Made by a program: the position numbers and the translations under genes
Origin: an uncultured Bacilli bacterium
GTDB taxonomy: Bacteria > Bacillota_I > Bacilli_A > ML615J-28 > CAG-313
Direction of reading: 5' to 3'
DNA length: 64,000 nt
NCBI GenBank assembly: GCA_934098295.1
Contig: CAKONV010000003.1
Span: 101,322 to 165,321 of the forward strand
The notes under the pieces: model-generated
Database searches by the model: none
Told to the model about the DNA's origin: nothing
Seen by the model: only the letters and a program-made list of their open reading frames with translations
Part shown: in pieces, positions 25,640 to 34,138 of the stretch
How positions within the stretch are numbered: position 1 is the stretch's first letter
Layout of the letters: every line of letters starts with the position of its first letter

Positions 25640-26200
25640 ATGGAAGATATTAAAGGTTTAATACTACTTGCAAACGAATTTGAGGATATTGAAGGCCTTG
25701 GCACCATTGATCTTTTAAGGAGAGCTAACTTAAGCGTTGATTTAGTTTCCATTACTGGTAATAAAGAAATCATTACACAGTCAAAAATTAAAATCACGGC
25801 TGATAAATTAGTTGAAGAAATTGATGTAAATGATTATAACTTCTTAATAATACCTGGTGGTGCTGCGGTTAAGAAGACACATTTAAGTAGCAATATAACA
25901 ATAAGCATAATTAATACATTTATGAAGAAAAAACAATTAATTGCGACAATTTGTGCTGCTCCTAGTATTCTTGGCACAAATGGATACTTGAAAGACAAAA
26001 ATTATGTATGTTTCCCAGGATTTGAAAAACTTGTTAAAGGCGGAAATTATCAAGAAACAAAAAATGTAGTAGTTAGTGATAATATAATAACTTCAAAAGC
26101 TGCAGGAACAACATTTAATTTTGCTTATGAAATAATAAAATATTTAAAAAATGAAGAAACTGCTAAACAAGTTTTAAATTCAGTTTTCTATAAAATATAA
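25640..26200 (+). CDS. DJ-1/PfpI family protein
   Basis: 186 residues. LLANEFEDIEGLGTIDLLRR carries the conserved Glu, and TICAAPSILG the nucleophilic Cys elbow; AAGTTFNFAYEII closes the DJ-1 fold. Family members act in thiol stress or as glyoxalase/deglycase-type enzymes; the role here is open. SD AAGGAG within the end of trmB. Last gene of the pepV operon. Confidence 0.85.
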   Translation: MEDIKGLILLANEFEDIEGLGTIDLLRRANLSVDLVSITGNKEIITQSKIKITADKLVEEIDVNDYNFLIIPGGAAVKKTHLSSNITISIINTFMKKKQLIATICAAPSILGTNGYLKDKNYVCFPGFEKLVKGGNYQETKNVVVSDNIITSKAAGTTFNFAYEIIKYLKNEETAKQVLNSVFYKI

Positions 26201-26210
26201 TCTAATTAAC

Positions 26211-26266
26211 AAAATGTTGATTGTATAGACGGTTACGTTAGTCTTAAGGCAATCAACATTTTTTAT
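26211..26266 (+). terminator. Terminator of the pepV-trmB-DJ-1 operon
   Basis: AAAATGTTGATTG (26211-26223) pairs with CAATCAACATTTT (26250-26262), followed by TT. The 26-base loop can form a small inner hairpin (AGAC/GTCT). Confidence 0.8.
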
Positions 26267-26370
26267 ATTTTAAAACAAAAATAATTTCTTTATAAAGGCG
26301 CAAACTATTTGATTTTAATCCTGTTTATAAATAAAAAAATAACAAGTTTTTATCGAAAGGATTAATTTTT

Positions 26371-26724
26371 ATGGATAATTTTATAGAAAAAAATAAAAAT
26401 AATGAAAATGTAATACAACCTACTAAATCACAAGAAGAAAAAAGTAAAATACCATATGTAAAACTTTTTACACTATTTATGTGGGGTTGTATTTTTGGTG
26501 TTTTAATGGAAGGTGTATTTTGTTTTTTCGCTAAAGGACATTGGGAAACCCATGTTGTATCAATTTGGGGACCATTCAACATTCTATATGGTTTTGGTGC
26601 TGTGGCTTTCTATGTAGGAGCCGTGAAATTAAAAGATCACAATATTATTTTAAGAGTTGTTATTATGATGATTGTTGCGACAATTTTAGAATTATTTTGT
26701 GGACTATTAAGGAAAAGCCTATAA
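26371..26724 (+). CDS. Putative ABC-transporter type IV (PF06541) membrane protein, truncated
   Basis: 117 residues. LFTLFMWGCIFGVLMEGVFC and VSIWGPFNILYGFGAVAFYV match the CmpB/PF06541 family of uncharacterised membrane proteins, which normally continue past the ILELFCGLL block. Here a TAA at 26722-26724 ends the gene, but the same frame stays open to 26910 (reading YGIYDYKCWFN and TKIERKIDLLTPDEWMQKRF). The gene is therefore probably a recent nonsense mutant. SD AAAGG before ATG. Confidence 0.65.
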   Translation: MDNFIEKNKNNENVIQPTKSQEEKSKIPYVKLFTLFMWGCIFGVLMEGVFCFFAKGHWETHVVSIWGPFNILYGFGAVAFYVGAVKLKDHNIILRVVIMMIVATILELFCGLLRKSL

Positions 26725-26950
26725 AATTATTTGTTCCGTTCTTACGGTATTTATGATTATAAATGTTGGTTTAACAGGCTTTCAATTATTCGTTGGAGTA
26801 AAAGACATTATGGGTTTGATGCTACAACGAAGATAGAAAGAAAAATTGATTTATTAACACCAGATGAGTGGATGCAAAAAAGATTTATTGAATGGAAATT
26901 TTTAGATTAAACCATTTTAATTGTTAAATTTAAACTAAATAAATTAACAT

Positions 26951-26975
26951 AAGAGAGAAAAATCTCTCTTTTTTT
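26951..26975 (+). terminator. Rho-independent terminator
   Basis: AAGAGAGA (26951-26958), loop AAAA, TCTCTCTT (26963-26970), then a T run. Confidence 0.8.
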
Positions 26976-26997
26976 AATTTCATTATTTAATTTTAGG

Positions 26998-27026
26998 TGG
27001 ACAAAAATTAAATAATTTGTTATAAT
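26998..27026 (+). promoter_or_regulatory. Sigma-A promoter of the subtilase gene
   Basis: TGGACA (26998-27003), 17-base spacer, TATAAT (27021-27026); SD GGAGG at 27037-27041. Confidence 0.75.
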
Positions 27027-27051
27027 AATTAGTAGTGGAGGAACGAATTGA

Positions 27052-30000
27052 ATGAAAAAAATAATTATTTGTATGTTAATAGTTACTATGTTTCTTATAT
27101 CAACTATTGTTGTGAAAGAAAACAAAGAAAATAGTGATTATCAACAAGGAGTATTACTTTTAAAGGTAGAAAATCCTAAGATTTTTGAAGATTATAAAAG
27201 TTATATAACTAGTTATGATGAAGATTGTATTGCCCCCTTTTGGTATAAAGTAACATTAAATCAAAATGTTTCCACTGTTTCGGCCTATAAATATTTTTTG
27301 AACGAAAAAAATATTTTAGAAGTTGATTATAACCGAATCACAAAAATATCTAGTACTAATAACGATACTAAGTATAATACTATTGGAAAAAATGAGGGCT
27401 ATGATTATATTAATAAGATGGGATATAATCCAGGTGCTGATAGTTCCATAGTTGTGGCTGTAATTGATACTGGTATTGATTATACACATTTAAAATTTAA
27501 AGATCGTTTCTGGAAAAATGAAAAAGAGATAGAAAAAAATGGAATTGATGATGATAATAATGGATATGTAGATGATATCATTGGATATGACTTTGTTAAC
27601 AATGATAACGATCCTATGGATGACTTTGGACATGGAACGCATGTATCGGGAATTATTGCCGGAAACAATGATAGTGATGGATTTGCCGGTCTTGCTTATA
27701 ACGCTAAATTAATGATTTTAAAAGCTGCTGACAATGAAGGAGAAATATCTCTTGATAATGAAATTAAGGCCTTACTTTATGCTCGCGATAATGGAGCAGA
27801 CATCATTAATATGTCATTTGGTAGTTATAGCACTAGTAAAATTGAATTAGACGTAATAAATGAAGTTGCAAAAAGTTGTATTTTAGTAGCTGCGGCTGGT
27901 AACGATGGTCTTCCTACTTCAGGATTTATAGGAGCTACTTCATATCCTGCTGCCTATAAAAATGTAATAGGAGTTATGAGCGTTAATAGTAACGGCACTA
28001 AAGTTTCTTCATTTTCAAATTATGATACCAAGCCATTTAGTGAAGCATTATATGATGTTTATGCACCTGGCGAAGGTGTTATTGCCCCATATCCTTCTGG
28101 TAAATATGTTGGTAAGGATGGTAGATATGAGTCATTAAGTGGTACATCGATGTCAACACCTTTTGTTTCTGCCATTGCGGCTATTTTAAAAAGTATTTAT
28201 CAAGATGCGAGTAATGCTGATATCATTAGTATGATAAAAAACATTAAAAGTAATTCTGATTATGATTTAAATAGACCTGTTGTAAATTTATATGATTCAC
28301 TTATAATGAATGATGATGCTTTCATCACCATAAAGAGTTCATATGTGTTTGATCCTTTAACTATTTCAAAAAACAATAACATTAATTATATGGCTGAATC
28401 AGGAGAAACCATTCACTTAAGTTTTGACTATATAAATTATGGAAGCCCTGCCTATAATTTAGAAGTTGAATTAGTTAACAAAGAAAATGATTCTAACATA
28501 AAAATGAAAAGTAAAAAATATAGTTATACTAAACTTGAAAATTTTTGTTCTATTAATCATAATAAAACAATTGATAAAATTGACAAGATGAATAATTATT
28601 ATGTAGATGCTAATCAAGCGTTTGAAATTGAAATAAATAATAATATTCCTAATAATTATGTTGTTCATTTAGAACTTATAATAAAGTATAATTTAAGAAA
28701 TGGTGAAAGTAAAGAGACTATCATACCTTATGATTTAAAAATAAATAATAAAAAAGATGTTACATTAGATGCCGAATACAACTACGTTGAACAAGGTAGG
28801 CTAATGATGGTGACTTTTAAATTTGATTCACCAATTAGTTATCTTCAAACCCAATTTGATGTCAATTTTGATAGTCAAATCTTAACTTTAAAATACTATG
28901 TTTTAAATAATAAAACCAATACCTATAATATCAATCTTGATGATTTAGCTGATGGAAAAATAAGTTTTTCTTTGATGAATGATAAAATTACCGATAATAA
29001 CTTGATTATTTTAACATTATTCTTTACTACTAATAGTTGTGTACTGCCAAAAGAGGCAATAATATCATTTACGAATGTTAAATTATTTAGCATAGAAAAT
29101 ATCAAATTAAAAATGCCTAAAAACCTTGTTATTGCTCTTCCCGACTCAGCCTTATTACATGATAATCATCAAGAAGAAGTTAAAGCTACTTGCGTGTCTA
29201 CAGGTGAAATTTCAGCGGTATGTAAGGTTTGTAAAAGAAAAAATACTTATAAACTTACACCTAAAGGAATTCATAATGATTTAGCAGTCGATTATGAATG
29301 GAATAATAATCATAACTCATGTGTTGGCAAAATTAATTGTTCTATTGATGGAAATGTTTATGAAGAAGAAGTTACAGCTACAAAAGAAATATTAATTAAA
29401 CCAACTTGTCTAAAAGAAGGAAAAATAGTTTATACAGCAACATTCAAAAATGATTTTTTGAAAAAACAATCTTATGAAGAAACATTGCCAAAAGAAGTAC
29501 ATAACAATAACAAAAGTAGCTATGAATGGAATAAAAATCATACGGAATGTATCGGAAGGATTATTTGTCAGATAGATAATGAAATAATAATGATAAAAAA
29601 TGCTGAAATAGAAAAAATAGTAATTAATCCAACTTGTACAGAAACTGGCAAAATTTCTTATTATGCTCATTTTAATTCAGACAATATAGCCGATGTTTAT
29701 TATGAAGAAATATTACCAAACCTTAATCACAATTATCAAAATAAAGTCTATGAATGGAATGATGAAGAGAATATAGTAACTGCTAAGGAAATATGTTTAA
29801 ATGATAGTAGCCATATAATTACTGAAACAGCTACTATTAATAAAACTATTTTAAAAGAAGCAACCTGTAAAGACAAGGGAATTATTAAACTTTCCGTAAC
29901 ATTTGTAAATAAAGATTTTGAGCCTCAAACTAAAGAAATTGAAGTTTCAAAATTAAAACATTTAGGATCAGATTGGATCATAGATTTATTACCAACGAAA

Positions 30001-30174
30001 ACAAAAGAAGGTAAAAAGCATAAAGAATGTATAAATTGTGGTGAAGTACTAGAAGAGAAAATACTAGAAAAAATAAAAAATAATAAAAGTGATTGTAAGA
30101 CACAAAATGTTATAAAAGCATTAAGTTTTTTAACTTTAAGTATCTTATTAATAAAGTTAAGAAAAAAAGAATAG
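27052..30174 (+). CDS. Secreted subtilisin-like serine protease (S8) with Cys-containing repeats
   Basis: 1040 residues. Signal peptide at 1-22; S8 catalytic domain about 120-420 with VAVIDTGID (Asp), GHGTHVSGIIAG (His), AAAGNDG (oxyanion Asn) and LSGTSMSTPFVSA (Ser). A beta-sandwich region follows. Then come three or four repeats of about 75-80 residues, each marked by a TYEWN/YEWN block, an H-x-x-C-x-G-x-I-x-C block and a P-T-C-x-E-x-G-K-I motif. A C-terminal helix with LIKLRKKE anchors it without an LPxTG motif. It is probably a surface protease; substrate unknown. Confidence 0.9.
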   Translation: MKKIIICMLIVTMFLISTIVVKENKENSDYQQGVLLLKVENPKIFEDYKSYITSYDEDCIAPFWYKVTLNQNVSTVSAYKYFLNEKNILEVDYNRITKISSTNNDTKYNTIGKNEGYDYINKMGYNPGADSSIVVAVIDTGIDYTHLKFKDRFWKNEKEIEKNGIDDDNNGYVDDIIGYDFVNNDNDPMDDFGHGTHVSGIIAGNNDSDGFAGLAYNAKLMILKAADNEGEISLDNEIKALLYARDNGADIINMSFGSYSTSKIELDVINEVAKSCILVAAAGNDGLPTSGFIGATSYPAAYKNVIGVMSVNSNGTKVSSFSNYDTKPFSEALYDVYAPGEGVIAPYPSGKYVGKDGRYESLSGTSMSTPFVSAIAAILKSIYQDASNADIISMIKNIKSNSDYDLNRPVVNLYDSLIMNDDAFITIKSSYVFDPLTISKNNNINYMAESGETIHLSFDYINYGSPAYNLEVELVNKENDSNIKMKSKKYSYTKLENFCSINHNKTIDKIDKMNNYYVDANQAFEIEINNNIPNNYVVHLELIIKYNLRNGESKETIIPYDLKINNKKDVTLDAEYNYVEQGRLMMVTFKFDSPISYLQTQFDVNFDSQILTLKYYVLNNKTNTYNINLDDLADGKISFSLMNDKITDNNLIILTLFFTTNSCVLPKEAIISFTNVKLFSIENIKLKMPKNLVIALPDSALLHDNHQEEVKATCVSTGEISAVCKVCKRKNTYKLTPKGIHNDLAVDYEWNNNHNSCVGKINCSIDGNVYEEEVTATKEILIKPTCLKEGKIVYTATFKNDFLKKQSYEETLPKEVHNNNKSSYEWNKNHTECIGRIICQIDNEIIMIKNAEIEKIVINPTCTETGKISYYAHFNSDNIADVYYEEILPNLNHNYQNKVYEWNDEENIVTAKEICLNDSSHIITETATINKTILKEATCKDKGIIKLSVTFVNKDFEPQTKEIEVSKLKHLGSDWIIDLLPTKTKEGKKHKECINCGEVLEEKILEKIKNNKSDCKTQNVIKALSFLTLSILLIKLRKKE

Positions 30175-30185
30175 AATTAAAATAC

Positions 30186-30214
30186 TTTACAATTGTATAA
30201 AATTATGGTATAAT
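30186..30214 (+). promoter_or_regulatory. Sigma-A promoter of rpsF-ssb-rpsR
   Basis: TTTACA (30186-30191), 17-base spacer, TATAAT (30209-30214). Confidence 0.8.
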
Positions 30215-30223
30215 AAAAAGAGT

Positions 30224-30286
30224 ATGGTACGTGTACCATTCCTTGCTTTCAAAAAATGAAAGCCTAATGTCCAGAAGGAGGTGGAA
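30224..30286 (+). promoter_or_regulatory. Structured leader of rpsF, possible S6:S18 autoregulatory element
   Basis: Two hairpins, ATGGTA/TACCAT (30224-30239) and GCTTTC/GAAAGC (30245-30263), precede the SD. Many bacteria carry an S6:S18-binding leader here; position and structure fit, but I cannot match its conserved bases with certainty. Confidence 0.4.
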
Positions 30287-30289
30287 AGA

Positions 30290-30571
30290 ATGAAAAAATA
30301 CGAAGTTATGTATATCATTCGCCCAAATGTTGATGAAGAGGGTAGAAAAGCTGTTATTGAAGAAATTAACGAAGTTTTCACTAAAAATGCATCTACTGTT
30401 ACTGAAGTTAAAGAATGGGGTTTGAGAGAACTTGCTTACGAAATCGATGGCGAAACTAAAGGTTATTACGTTCTAGTAAACGTTGAAGCTACAACTGAAG
30501 CTGTTAAAGAATTTGAACGTAAAGCTAACATTGAAGAAAAAATTATTCGTCACATCGTTGTTTTAGCATAG
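30290..30571 (+). CDS. rpsF: 30S ribosomal protein S6
   Basis: 93 residues. MKKYEVMYIIRPNVDEEGRK, KEWGLRELAYEI and KGYYVLVNVEA are typical S6. ATG 30290 is chosen because the in-frame GTG at 30281 is part of the GGAGGTG SD. First gene of rpsF-ssb-rpsR. Confidence 0.97.
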   Translation: MKKYEVMYIIRPNVDEEGRKAVIEEINEVFTKNASTVTEVKEWGLRELAYEIDGETKGYYVLVNVEATTEAVKEFERKANIEEKIIRHIVVLA

Positions 30572-30580
30572 GAGGTACTC

Positions 30581-31168
30581 ATGAATAGAGTTGTTCTTGC
30601 TGGTAGAATTACTAAGGATCCAGAACTTAGAAATTCAGCTAATGGTACTCTTTTTACATCATTCAGTATTGCCGTAAATAGACAAATGCCAAATGCTCAA
30701 GGTGAAAGAGTAGCCGATTTTATTAATTGTGTTGCTTTTAATAAGCAAGCAGAAAACTTATCCCGCTTTATTCGTAAAGGTGGATTAATTGGTGTTGATG
30801 GAAGACTTCAAACTAGAACTTATCAAGCTCAAGATGGTAGCACTCGTTATGCTACAGAAGTAATTTGCGATACAATTACTTTCTTAGAATCTCGCAATAG
30901 TCAAAATAACCAAAATAATACAAATGCTTATAATGACTATAGTTCTTATGAGAATAATTACAATCAAGCACCTCAACAAACAAATCAATCACGTAATCAA
31001 TTTAATCAACAATCATTTACACCATCTTATAATAATGTTGCTTCTAGAAATCAAATGGATGCTCCTCAAGTTCAACCATCTGTAAAGAAAGAAGAACCAA
31101 AAGAAGAAGATAATTTTAGTGATGTTGAAAGACAATTTGATATTACCGATGATGATTTACCATTTTAG
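30581..31168 (+). CDS. ssb: Single-stranded DNA-binding protein
   Basis: 195 residues. OB fold with MNRVVLAGRITKDPELRNSA and DFINCVAFNKQAENLSRFIRKG, a Gln/Asn-rich linker (about 110-170), and the acidic partner-binding tail ending DDDLPF. It coats ssDNA in replication and repair. SD AGGAGGT. Confidence 0.97.
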   Translation: MNRVVLAGRITKDPELRNSANGTLFTSFSIAVNRQMPNAQGERVADFINCVAFNKQAENLSRFIRKGGLIGVDGRLQTRTYQAQDGSTRYATEVICDTITFLESRNSQNNQNNTNAYNDYSSYENNYNQAPQQTNQSRNQFNQQSFTPSYNNVASRNQMDAPQVQPSVKKEEPKEEDNFSDVERQFDITDDDLPF

Positions 31169-31177
31169 GAGGAAAAT

Positions 31178-31399
31178 ATGGCAACTTTTAAAAAGCGTAA
31201 AAAAACATGTTATTTCACAGATAACAAGATTGAAAAAATTGATTGGAAAGATGTTGATCTATTAAAGAAATTCATCTCTGATCGTGGAAAAATTTTACCT
31301 CGTCGTGTTACTGGTACAAAAGCTATTTATCAAAGAGAATTAGCTGTTGCAATCAAACGTGCTCGTCATATGGCTTTATTACCATTCGTTAGAGAATAG
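31178..31399 (+). CDS. rpsR: 30S ribosomal protein S18
   Basis: 73 residues. KKTCYFTDNKIEKIDWKDV, LLKKFISDRGKILPRRVTGT and RARHMALLPFV are diagnostic. Partner of S6 in the 30S platform; last gene of the operon. Confidence 0.97.
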   Translation: MATFKKRKKTCYFTDNKIEKIDWKDVDLLKKFISDRGKILPRRVTGTKAIYQRELAVAIKRARHMALLPFVRE

Positions 31400-31431
31400 T
31401 TAATTGTGAAAAGTATATAACAGACAAAAAT

Positions 31432-31463
31432 AAAAAGTCTTGCAAATATGCAGGACTTTTTTT
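31432..31463 (+). terminator. Terminator of rpsF-ssb-rpsR
   Basis: AAAAAGTCTTGCA (31432-31444) pairs with TGCAGGACTTTTT (31449-31461) with a G-U pair and continues into T residues. Confidence 0.85.
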
Positions 31464-31582
31464 ATTGCTAGATTATAATATAATACTAGATATTATATTC
31501 TTCCAAATCTTTATTTAACAAAAACAATTAGTCAATAAATTTCACCTTAAAAGTTTTAAAAACAACTTTACTCGTAATAATC

Positions 31583-31611
31583 TTGAAAAAAAATTGCTAT
31601 TATGGTATAAT
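31583..31611 (+). promoter_or_regulatory. Sigma-A promoter of the gdpP-rplI-dnaB-prfA unit
   Basis: TTGAAA (31583-31588), 17-base spacer, TATAAT (31606-31611); SD AGAGGAG at 31621-31627. Confidence 0.8.
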
Positions 31612-31637
31612 AAGAAAAATAGAGGAGACAATCTAAT

Positions 31638-34121
31638 ATGAGAAAAAAAATTACTTGTTCAATGTTTTTTTTAGGAATAGGAGCGATAATTACCGCTTTT
31701 TGTATTTTTTCTATGGTAAGTAAAAAGGATTTCTCACCAAATCGAGATTTTTATTTATTGTGTTCTATTGAATTAATGCTTATAATTGGTGGCGGATTAG
31801 AAGCATTAAATAGAAAAAATATGGAATATGTAGAAACTCTTGAGAAAAGACTTAGTTTATGGAATACTATCTCTTACAAAGTAAAGGGTGCTGGAGAGAC
31901 AGCATTTAATGATTTGCCAATAGGTACATTAGTAATAGATGATGAATTTGAAATTATGTGGAGTAATAATATAGCTAAAACAATGCTTCTAAGTAATTTA
32001 CAAAATAAAACATTAAAAGATGTAGCTAATGGTAAGATTTATGATTATATTAGTACCGTTATAAATGATGACTCTAAAGATACTTATGTATCGAAAATAC
32101 TATTATTTGATAAAATATATGAAATAACTTTTATTAGATCAGGTGAAGTAATATATTTAAGAGAAATTACTAATTTAGAAACTCTTCAAAAGCAATACGA
32201 TAATAGAACTTTGGCAATGGGCTATATAAATATAGATAGCCTTGAAGAAAGTTTATCTGATTTTGATGTTCAAGGTAGAAGTGAATGTCAAGGTAAAATT
32301 ATTGCTGCTATTGCAAAATGGTCTGAAGCATTTGGGGCATTTGTTAGAGCGTTTTCCGATTCTCGATATATTTTAATGGCTACCAAGGCTCAACTTTTAA
32401 AAATGATGGAAAATAATTTTAGTATTCTTGATGAAATCAAATATCTTTTAAAGACAACCAAAGCTGTAAGAGTAACTTTAAGTATGGGTATTGTTTGTGA
32501 AGATATTCCAATCGAAGAATTATCAATGGCCGCTCAAGATCAACTTGAACTTGCGTTAAGTAGAGGTGGTGACCAAGTAGTAGTTCGTTTGAATGGAAAA
32601 ACAACTTATTATGGTGCTAAAACCGATCCTATTTTAAAAGAATCTAAAGTTGAAATTCGTTATAAGTATCAAGAATTAGAAAGTTTAATTTTAAGTAGTG
32701 ACAAAGTCTTTTGTATTGGTCATGATTATCAAGACGCTGATGCCTTTGGGTCTTCTCTTGCTGTTTACAATTTAGCCATAGCTTTGGGCAAAGAGGCATA
32801 TATAATAATTAAAGAAGACCGTATTGATGAAACGGTTAGACGCGTTTTTGATGATATTAAAAAATTACATTTAACATTGTATAAAAATATTATAACTCCT
32901 GAACATGCTGCTTTCTTAGCAACCGAAAAAAGTTTACTTCTTGTGGTAGACTGTCAATCAGAAAAACAATTATTCTTAACACCTCGTGAATTTAAAACTT
33001 TCTCGAAAGTTGCTATTATTGACCATCATCGTAAAAATGATACAGGAACAATTAGTAATCCTAATTTCTATTATTCAGAACCAGCTGCAAGCTCTTGTGT
33101 AGAATTAATTTTTACATTATTAGAATTTAGTGATGCTGATTTAAGAATTTCCGCAAGTGAGGCAACTTGGATGATGTTAGGTATTGTTGTTGATACAAAT
33201 AACTTTGTATACAGAACATCTTCAACAACGTTTGAAATTGCGTCTACTTTAAATAAATTACAAGCAAATATGAATGAAGTAAAAGAATATTTAAAAGAAG
33301 ATATGACTGAAAAGGCTGTCCGTATTAAACTTATAAACAGTGCCGAACGTTATTCTGATGTCGTAATGATTGCTAAAGAAACCGATTCGATTGTTTTAGA
33401 AGCCCCTACAATCGCGAAAGTATCTGATGAACTTCTATCGATAAGGGGAATTGAACTTGCCGTTACTTGTGCTTATACAGCTCCCAATGTTGTTAGAATT
33501 TCCGCAAGAAGTTTAGGAAAAGTTAATTGTCAGGTTTTGATGGAAAAACTTGGTGGTGGAGGTCACTTAACAGCCGCTGCTACCGCAATAGCAGATAAAA
33601 CAATTGATGAAGTTGTTGAAATGCTAAAAGAAAAAATTAATATAGTTTTAGTGGAGAAGAATGAAATGAAAGTAATTTTAATAGAAGATATCAAAGGAAA
33701 AGGTAAAAAAGGAGATATTAAAGAATTCCAAGCTGGATACGCTAATTTCTTAATAAAAGGTGGACATGCTGTTATCGCTTCACCTGAAAACATGCGTATT
33801 TTGGAACAAGAAAAAGAACTAGAAAAGGCTGAAGCAGATCGCTTATTAAAGTCAATGCAAGAATTAAAAGAAAAAATTGAAGCTCATACTTTTACAATAG
33901 TTGTAAAAATTGGCCCAGATGGTCATGTTAGAGGTACTGTTACTACAAAACATATAGCTGAAGCTATTGAAAAAATAATTGGCGAAAAAATTGATAAACG
34001 CAAAATTGTCCTAAATAGTACAGTAACAGTTTTAGGAAGTTATGAAGCACAAATACAATTACATAAAGATGTAATAGCTAATGTTACTTTTAATGTTGTA
34101 GAAAGTTCTAATAATAAATAA
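31638..34121 (+). CDS. gdpP-rplI: Cyclic-di-AMP phosphodiesterase GdpP fused to ribosomal protein L9
   Basis: 827 residues. Two membrane helices (1-55), PAS-like domain (about 75-150), degenerate GGDEF (SRGGDQVVV near 310), DHH domain (DYQDADAFGSS, DCQSEK, IDHHRKND) and DHHA1 (GGGGHLTAAAT). Residues 677-827 are a complete L9, from MKVILIEDIKGKGKKGD onward. There is no stop between them. A GGAGA at 33653-33657 lies eight bases before the in-frame ATG 33666, so free L9 can also be made by internal initiation. GdpP lowers c-di-AMP; L9 binds 23S rRNA. Confidence 0.9.
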   Translation: MRKKITCSMFFLGIGAIITAFCIFSMVSKKDFSPNRDFYLLCSIELMLIIGGGLEALNRKNMEYVETLEKRLSLWNTISYKVKGAGETAFNDLPIGTLVIDDEFEIMWSNNIAKTMLLSNLQNKTLKDVANGKIYDYISTVINDDSKDTYVSKILLFDKIYEITFIRSGEVIYLREITNLETLQKQYDNRTLAMGYINIDSLEESLSDFDVQGRSECQGKIIAAIAKWSEAFGAFVRAFSDSRYILMATKAQLLKMMENNFSILDEIKYLLKTTKAVRVTLSMGIVCEDIPIEELSMAAQDQLELALSRGGDQVVVRLNGKTTYYGAKTDPILKESKVEIRYKYQELESLILSSDKVFCIGHDYQDADAFGSSLAVYNLAIALGKEAYIIIKEDRIDETVRRVFDDIKKLHLTLYKNIITPEHAAFLATEKSLLLVVDCQSEKQLFLTPREFKTFSKVAIIDHHRKNDTGTISNPNFYYSEPAASSCVELIFTLLEFSDADLRISASEATWMMLGIVVDTNNFVYRTSSTTFEIASTLNKLQANMNEVKEYLKEDMTEKAVRIKLINSAERYSDVVMIAKETDSIVLEAPTIAKVSDELLSIRGIELAVTCAYTAPNVVRISARSLGKVNCQVLMEKLGGGGHLTAAATAIADKTIDEVVEMLKEKINIVLVEKNEMKVILIEDIKGKGKKGDIKEFQAGYANFLIKGGHAVIASPENMRILEQEKELEKAEADRLLKSMQELKEKIEAHTFTIVVKIGPDGHVRGTVTTKHIAEAIEKIIGEKIDKRKIVLNSTVTVLGSYEAQIQLHKDVIANVTFNVVESSNNK

Positions 34122-34138
34122 TAAAAAAGGAGAAACCT

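Larger units (their letters stand above)
26725..27051 (+). other. Gene-free stretch: post-stop remnant, terminator, promoter
   Basis: Bases 26725-26910 continue the frame of the truncated membrane protein. A terminator (26951-26975) and the subtilase promoter (26998-27026) follow. Nothing else is seen. Confidence 0.6.
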
